Positions 5,524 to 8,691 of a stretch of DNA of 8,691 bases are shown here, piece after piece. Source of the stretch: an uncultured bacterium (GTDB lineage Bacteria > Planctomycetota > Phycisphaerae > Phycisphaerales > SM1A02); the NCBI GenBank assembly GCA_903918555.1, contig CAIXEV010000208.1, positions 1-8,691 on the forward strand, read 5' to 3'. Numbering within the stretch: the stretch's first letter is position 1; every line of letters starts with the position of its first letter. The translations under genes and the position numbers were made by a program. The notes under the pieces are model-generated. The model was not told the origin of the DNA. It ran no database searches and saw nothing but the letters and a program-made list of their open reading frames with translations.

Positions 5524-7986
5524 ATGGGTCCGGGCACCGACACGCCTGTTGAGCGGGAGTATCTCCAGGAGCTCGCGGAACTCGCACGGACCGATGCCCT
5601 TGTGCTGGTGCCCATTCGGCATCACAGCCCCGCCTGCGCGCTGCAGCTTCGTCGGCGACTCACAGACATGCGGCCGAGCGCCGTGCTGATCGAGGGCCCA
5701 CGTTCGTTCGACCGGCTGCTTCCCCTGCTCAGCCACGCGGACGCCGAGGCGCCGTTCGCCGTGCATTGCCATGCGGTACTCGAGGGCGAGGACGACGGTC
5801 AGCGGCACGCGGCGTGGTATCCCTTCTGCGACCACTCGCCGGAGTTGGTCGCACTGCGCGCCGCGGTTTCCGCGGGTGTGCCAGTGCGCTTCATCGATCT
5901 TGAGTATGCGGAGCAGCGCCAGCTTGAAGGGACCGCCGAGGCAGGCCGTGAGCCTCAAGCCGAGGCCGGCTCGCTGATGGACGAGCGCCATCTGCGGCGG
6001 AGCGAGCATCTGCAGCTGCTGGCGAGGCGGCTCGGTTGCCGCGATCATGAGGAACTCTGGGAGCACCTCTTCGAGGTGCCAGCGCTCGTAACCGATCCGG
6101 ATTGCCATGACGCTCAGGTCCTCGCATATTGCGCCCTTGCGCGTCGCGACGCGTCGCAGGCCGAACTCGCAGCGGATGGCACGCTCGCCCGCGAGGCCGA
6201 GATGGCGTGGCATGTTCGGCGGGCCTTGGACGAGCGCGAACCTTCGGCTGGCCCGGTGGTCGTGGTCGTCGGAGGTTTCCACGCCGTTGTGCTGCTCACG
6301 CTGGTGAAGGAGCGGGTTGCACGGCAGGAGATCGCCGGACCGCGCGTCCTCCGACATGATCAAGCCGTCGTACGCTACGCGTTCGATCGACTGGATCGGC
6401 TGAACGGCTACGCCGCCGGCATGACCGCTCCCCGCTGGCAGCAGGAAATCTGGCGACGACTCGTGATCCAGGACGAGGCTGGCGTGCGCGACGCATCCCG
6501 TGCGCGCGACGATGCGGCGCTGCAGTTTCTCGCCGACATCGCCCAGGAGCTGCGTGAGAAGCACCACCTTCCGTTGCCGCTCCCGACGCTCGTCGCTGCA
6601 TTTGAGCACCTCCGGCGCCTCGTCGCGTTGCGCGGCCGGGTCGCCGCGACTGTGGCCGATCTGCGCGACGCGGTCGGCACCTTTGTCAAGGGCGACGCAG
6701 ATGCCGATGGCCTCCTGGTTCGCGCCGTGAGCGAGCGACTGCTGACGGGGACAGCCGTCGGCCGAGTGCCCGCCGCTGCGGCGACGCCTCCGCTGCTCCG
6801 CGACTTCCACCAACGAGCTCGCCGCCAACGCCTTCGGATCGACGACACCGAGCCACGCGCGCTCGCACTCGATCTCTACCGGCGTTCTGAACATCGCCGA
6901 ACGAGTCGCCTGCTCCACGGACTCGTCTTGCTTGGTGTCCCGTTTGCGACAAAGACCGCAGGCCCGGACTTCGTCGCCGGCCGACAGCTCAACCGATTGC
7001 AGGAGCATTGGCGCTACGTCTGCACGCCGGCGACGGAGGCGAGCCTGATCGAGGCAGCGGCGCATGGGACCACTGTTCCCGAGGCCGTCGCGAGGCGATT
7101 CCTAGACCGTCTCGCCGCGCTGGCCGACTCCGGACAAGCTCGCGATGCGAGAATTGCCGCGGCGATGCTTTGCCACGGCTGTGTCCTTGGGCTCCATGAG
7201 CAGATGCCGCGGCTGATTGGCGACCTCCGGCTCGCGATCGCGGCGGACGCGGACTTCGCCGCCGTCGTGTCCGCCGCTGGCACCATCGCGCTCCTGCAGG
7301 AGTCGCGCGAACCTCTGGAGGCACGCTCGATCGAAGAACTGCCAGCGGTCCTCGCCGCCACCTACGAGCGGGCGCTCTTCCTTGGGCTGAGCCTTCCAGA
7401 GCGCCCGCCTGACGCCACACCCATCGTGCAAGCGCTCCAGGCGCTGCAGGAACTGACCGCCTCCGCGGCCGGCCGTCACCTCGACGCCGATGCCTTCACC
7501 GAACTCCTCATTCACCTCCGTGGCAGCCATCGAGATCCCACGCTGCGCGGTGCCGTCGCCGGCCTTCTGCATAACGCCGGAAACACCGTCGCCGCAGATG
7601 TGATTGGCGAGCTCTCGGGTTCGCTGCGTGGACGAGAGCACGCCACCGACGCCGTGGCGTTCCTGCGTGGCCTGCTGACGACGGCGCGCGAGCTCGCCTG
7701 GCACGAGCCTGAAGTGCTGCGGCGGCTCGACGAGGTGCTCCATGACTGGGACGACGCCGAGTTCGTGCGAGCATTGCCTGAGTTGCGCTTGGCTTTCGCG
7801 GCACTGACCCCAAGCGAGACGGATCGAGTTGCCCGAGCGCTCGAGCCGCTTCTTGGCGGCGAGGGAGTCGGCCCGCTCGTCCACCATGAGCTATCCGCGA
7901 ACGATCTGCGTGAGAACCTGCAGTTCTCGGCGCAGGTGCGGGCGATGCTCGCTGCAGACGGCCTGTCGGCATGGAGCACCTCATGA
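5524..7986 (+). CDS. DUF5682 protein (YehM-like) with TIKI/TraB-like N-terminal motifs
   Basis: This 820-residue protein corresponds to E. coli YehM (about 760 residues). The N-terminal domain (about 25-300) has VPIRHHSPA (His33, His34), then VLIEGP (Glu57), RFIDL, REAEMAW (Arg223, Met227), VVVVVGGFHA (Gly250, His253) and GYAAGM (295-300). This series resembles the TIKI/TraB/PrgY and EreA/ChaN hydrolase signature, so an enzymatic role is plausible but inferred. The remainder is helical: WRYVCTPATEASLIEAA from residue 496, an Ala/Leu-rich repeat-like stretch, and LPELRLAF at 751-758. It has no signal peptide or membrane helix. ATG 5524 lies 2 bases after the MoxR stop. The nearest Shine-Dalgarno-like GAGG (5507-5510) is 13 bases away, which suggests translation by re-initiation. 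A GTG at 5479 would add 15 residues and overlap the MoxR gene. Its stop overlaps the next start. Confidence 0.9.
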   Translation: MGPGTDTPVEREYLQELAELARTDALVLVPIRHHSPACALQLRRRLTDMRPSAVLIEGPRSFDRLLPLLSHADAEAPFAVHCHAVLEGEDDGQRHAAWYPFCDHSPELVALRAAVSAGVPVRFIDLEYAEQRQLEGTAEAGREPQAEAGSLMDERHLRRSEHLQLLARRLGCRDHEELWEHLFEVPALVTDPDCHDAQVLAYCALARRDASQAELAADGTLAREAEMAWHVRRALDEREPSAGPVVVVVGGFHAVVLLTLVKERVARQEIAGPRVLRHDQAVVRYAFDRLDRLNGYAAGMTAPRWQQEIWRRLVIQDEAGVRDASRARDDAALQFLADIAQELREKHHLPLPLPTLVAAFEHLRRLVALRGRVAATVADLRDAVGTFVKGDADADGLLVRAVSERLLTGTAVGRVPAAAATPPLLRDFHQRARRQRLRIDDTEPRALALDLYRRSEHRRTSRLLHGLVLLGVPFATKTAGPDFVAGRQLNRLQEHWRYVCTPATEASLIEAAAHGTTVPEAVARRFLDRLAALADSGQARDARIAAAMLCHGCVLGLHEQMPRLIGDLRLAIAADADFAAVVSAAGTIALLQESREPLEARSIEELPAVLAATYERALFLGLSLPERPPDATPIVQALQALQELTASAAGRHLDADAFTELLIHLRGSHRDPTLRGAVAGLLHNAGNTVAADVIGELSGSLRGREHATDAVAFLRGLLTTARELAWHEPEVLRRLDEVLHDWDDAEFVRALPELRLAFAALTPSETDRVARALEPLLGGEGVGPLVHHELSANDLRENLQFSAQVRAMLAADGLSAWSTS
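7973..7976 (+). promoter_or_regulatory. ribosome-binding site for the VWA gene
   Basis: GGAG lies 6 bases before ATG 7983, inside the last codons of the DUF5682 gene. It fixes the start of the VWA gene at the ATGA overlap. Confidence 0.55.
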
Positions 7987-8691
7987 CGGCATCCCGACGA
8001 TGGCGCCTCGTGCTCGGCCGATATGCGGAAGAAGGCATGCCGCCCGGGTCAGCGCTCGACGACCGCGCGAGGCGGCTCGACGCCGCGCTTGAGTTCCTCT
8101 ACGGCCGCGAGTACCGCGGGCGCGGGCTGCGCGACGAGAGCGGCGCCCGACACGGATCGCTGGACGCGACGCAGCTCCGGGTGCTCGATTGGCTCCGCGA
8201 GGTGCGCGTGCTTTTCCCGCGCGATACATGCGAGGTGCTTGAGAAGCACGCCCTCGACCGCTACGGCATGACTGAGCTGGTCAGCGACCCACAGGTACTT
8301 GAGCGGCTGCAGCCGAACCAGCAGCTGCTCCGAACGATCATGTCGCTGCGCGGAAGCCTGCATGCAGAGGTGCTTCATGTGGCGCGACGGATCGTGCGTC
8401 AAGTCACGGAGGAGATCCGGCGTCGGCTCGAGCCAGAGGTGCGCGCGATCCTCGCAGGCCGCCTGCATCGCTTCCGCCACTCCCCCTTCCCGGCTCTAGC
8501 GAACTTCGACATCGCCGGCACCGTTCGGACGAATCTGCGCCATTGGGACGCCCAGCGGCAGCGGCTTGCGGTCGAACGGCTGCGCTTCTTCGATCGAAAC
8601 CGCCGCCGACTGCCGTGGGATGTCGTTCTTTGCGTCGATCAGAGCGGGAGCATGGCCGATTCGGTGATTCACTCGGCGGTGATGGCGGGCA
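7983..8691 (+). CDS. VWA domain protein (YehP-like), 3' end beyond window
   Basis: The reading frame is open from ATG 7983 to the window edge (236 full codons), and the gene is cut off there. E. coli YehP has about 380 residues, so roughly the last 140 are missing. The N-terminus reads MTASRRWRLVLGRYAEEG. About 200 residues of charged, Arg-rich helices follow, including FRHSPFPALANFDIAGTVR near 160-180. The VWA domain then opens at about 212 with WDVVLCVDQSGSM. Asp219, Ser221 and Ser223 form the DxSxS metal-ion-dependent adhesion site (MIDAS), so metal binding should be intact for the visible part. The remaining MIDAS residues (Thr and Asp) lie outside the window. No signal peptide or transmembrane helix precedes the domain, which points to a cytoplasmic partner of the MoxR ATPase. 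The ATG overlaps the previous stop as ATGA, with GGAG 6 bases upstream. Confidence 0.93.
   Translation, partial: MTASRRWRLVLGRYAEEGMPPGSALDDRARRLDAALEFLYGREYRGRGLRDESGARHGSLDATQLRVLDWLREVRVLFPRDTCEVLEKHALDRYGMTELVSDPQVLERLQPNQQLLRTIMSLRGSLHAEVLHVARRIVRQVTEEIRRRLEPEVRAILAGRLHRFRHSPFPALANFDIAGTVRTNLRHWDAQRQRLAVERLRFFDRNRRRLPWDVVLCVDQSGSMADSVIHSAVMAG

Noticed and set aside
6063..6079. 7-base stem with 3-base loop (GCACCTC TTC GAGGTGC)
   Set aside because: Short intragenic hairpin in the DUF5682 gene without a T tract. It is likely chance in GC-rich coding DNA.
5431..7065. Long antisense open frame of 544 codons on the minus strand, with others at 4166-5587, 2325-3446 and 7102-7887
   Set aside because: They lie opposite strongly supported family genes. 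They are rich in Arg, Ala and Ser as expected from GC-rich shadow frames, and they show no domain motifs.

Overview
The window is GC-rich bacterial DNA. Its coding sequences favour G or C at third codon positions, and the long antisense open frames this produces are artefacts. Nothing in it fixes the phylum. I see no tRNA, rRNA, CRISPR array or intact mobile element.

Layout. Positions 28-426 encode a small, unrecognised protein with two predicted membrane helices. Positions 437-640 hold a short frame that resembles the C-terminal end of an IS3-family transposase. It has no ribosome-binding site or catalytic core, so I treat it as an insertion-sequence scar. A good sigma70-type promoter candidate (TTGGCA, 17 bases, CATAAT, 625-653) overlaps the end of this scar. 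It sits just ahead of a tightly packed four-gene operon that fills the rest of the window, all on the plus strand: a DUF4132 protein (693-4421), a MoxR-type AAA+ ATPase (4418-5521), a DUF5682 protein (5524-7986) and a von Willebrand factor A (VWA) domain protein (7983 to the window end, truncated). Two junctions are ATGA stop/start overlaps and the third has a 2-base gap, which indicates translational coupling.

Meaning. The gene content and order match the poorly understood yehI-yehL-yehM-yehP cluster of Escherichia coli, which is followed there by a SWIM zinc-finger gene (yehQ). MoxR ATPases paired with MIDAS-bearing VWA proteins usually act as a chaperone/adaptor machine that remodels a client. 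Here the DUF4132 and DUF5682 proteins are the obvious client or effector candidates. The DUF5682 N-terminus carries residues that look like the TIKI/TraB/PrgY (EreA/ChaN-like) hydrolase signature: a PxxH and a GxxH motif, a Glu after a Pro-rich turn, and an Arg-x-x-x-Met motif. A working hypothesis is therefore a MoxR-VWA-controlled enzyme system with a large helical-repeat DUF4132 scaffold or sensor. The function is inferred; the family assignments and operon structure are much firmer.
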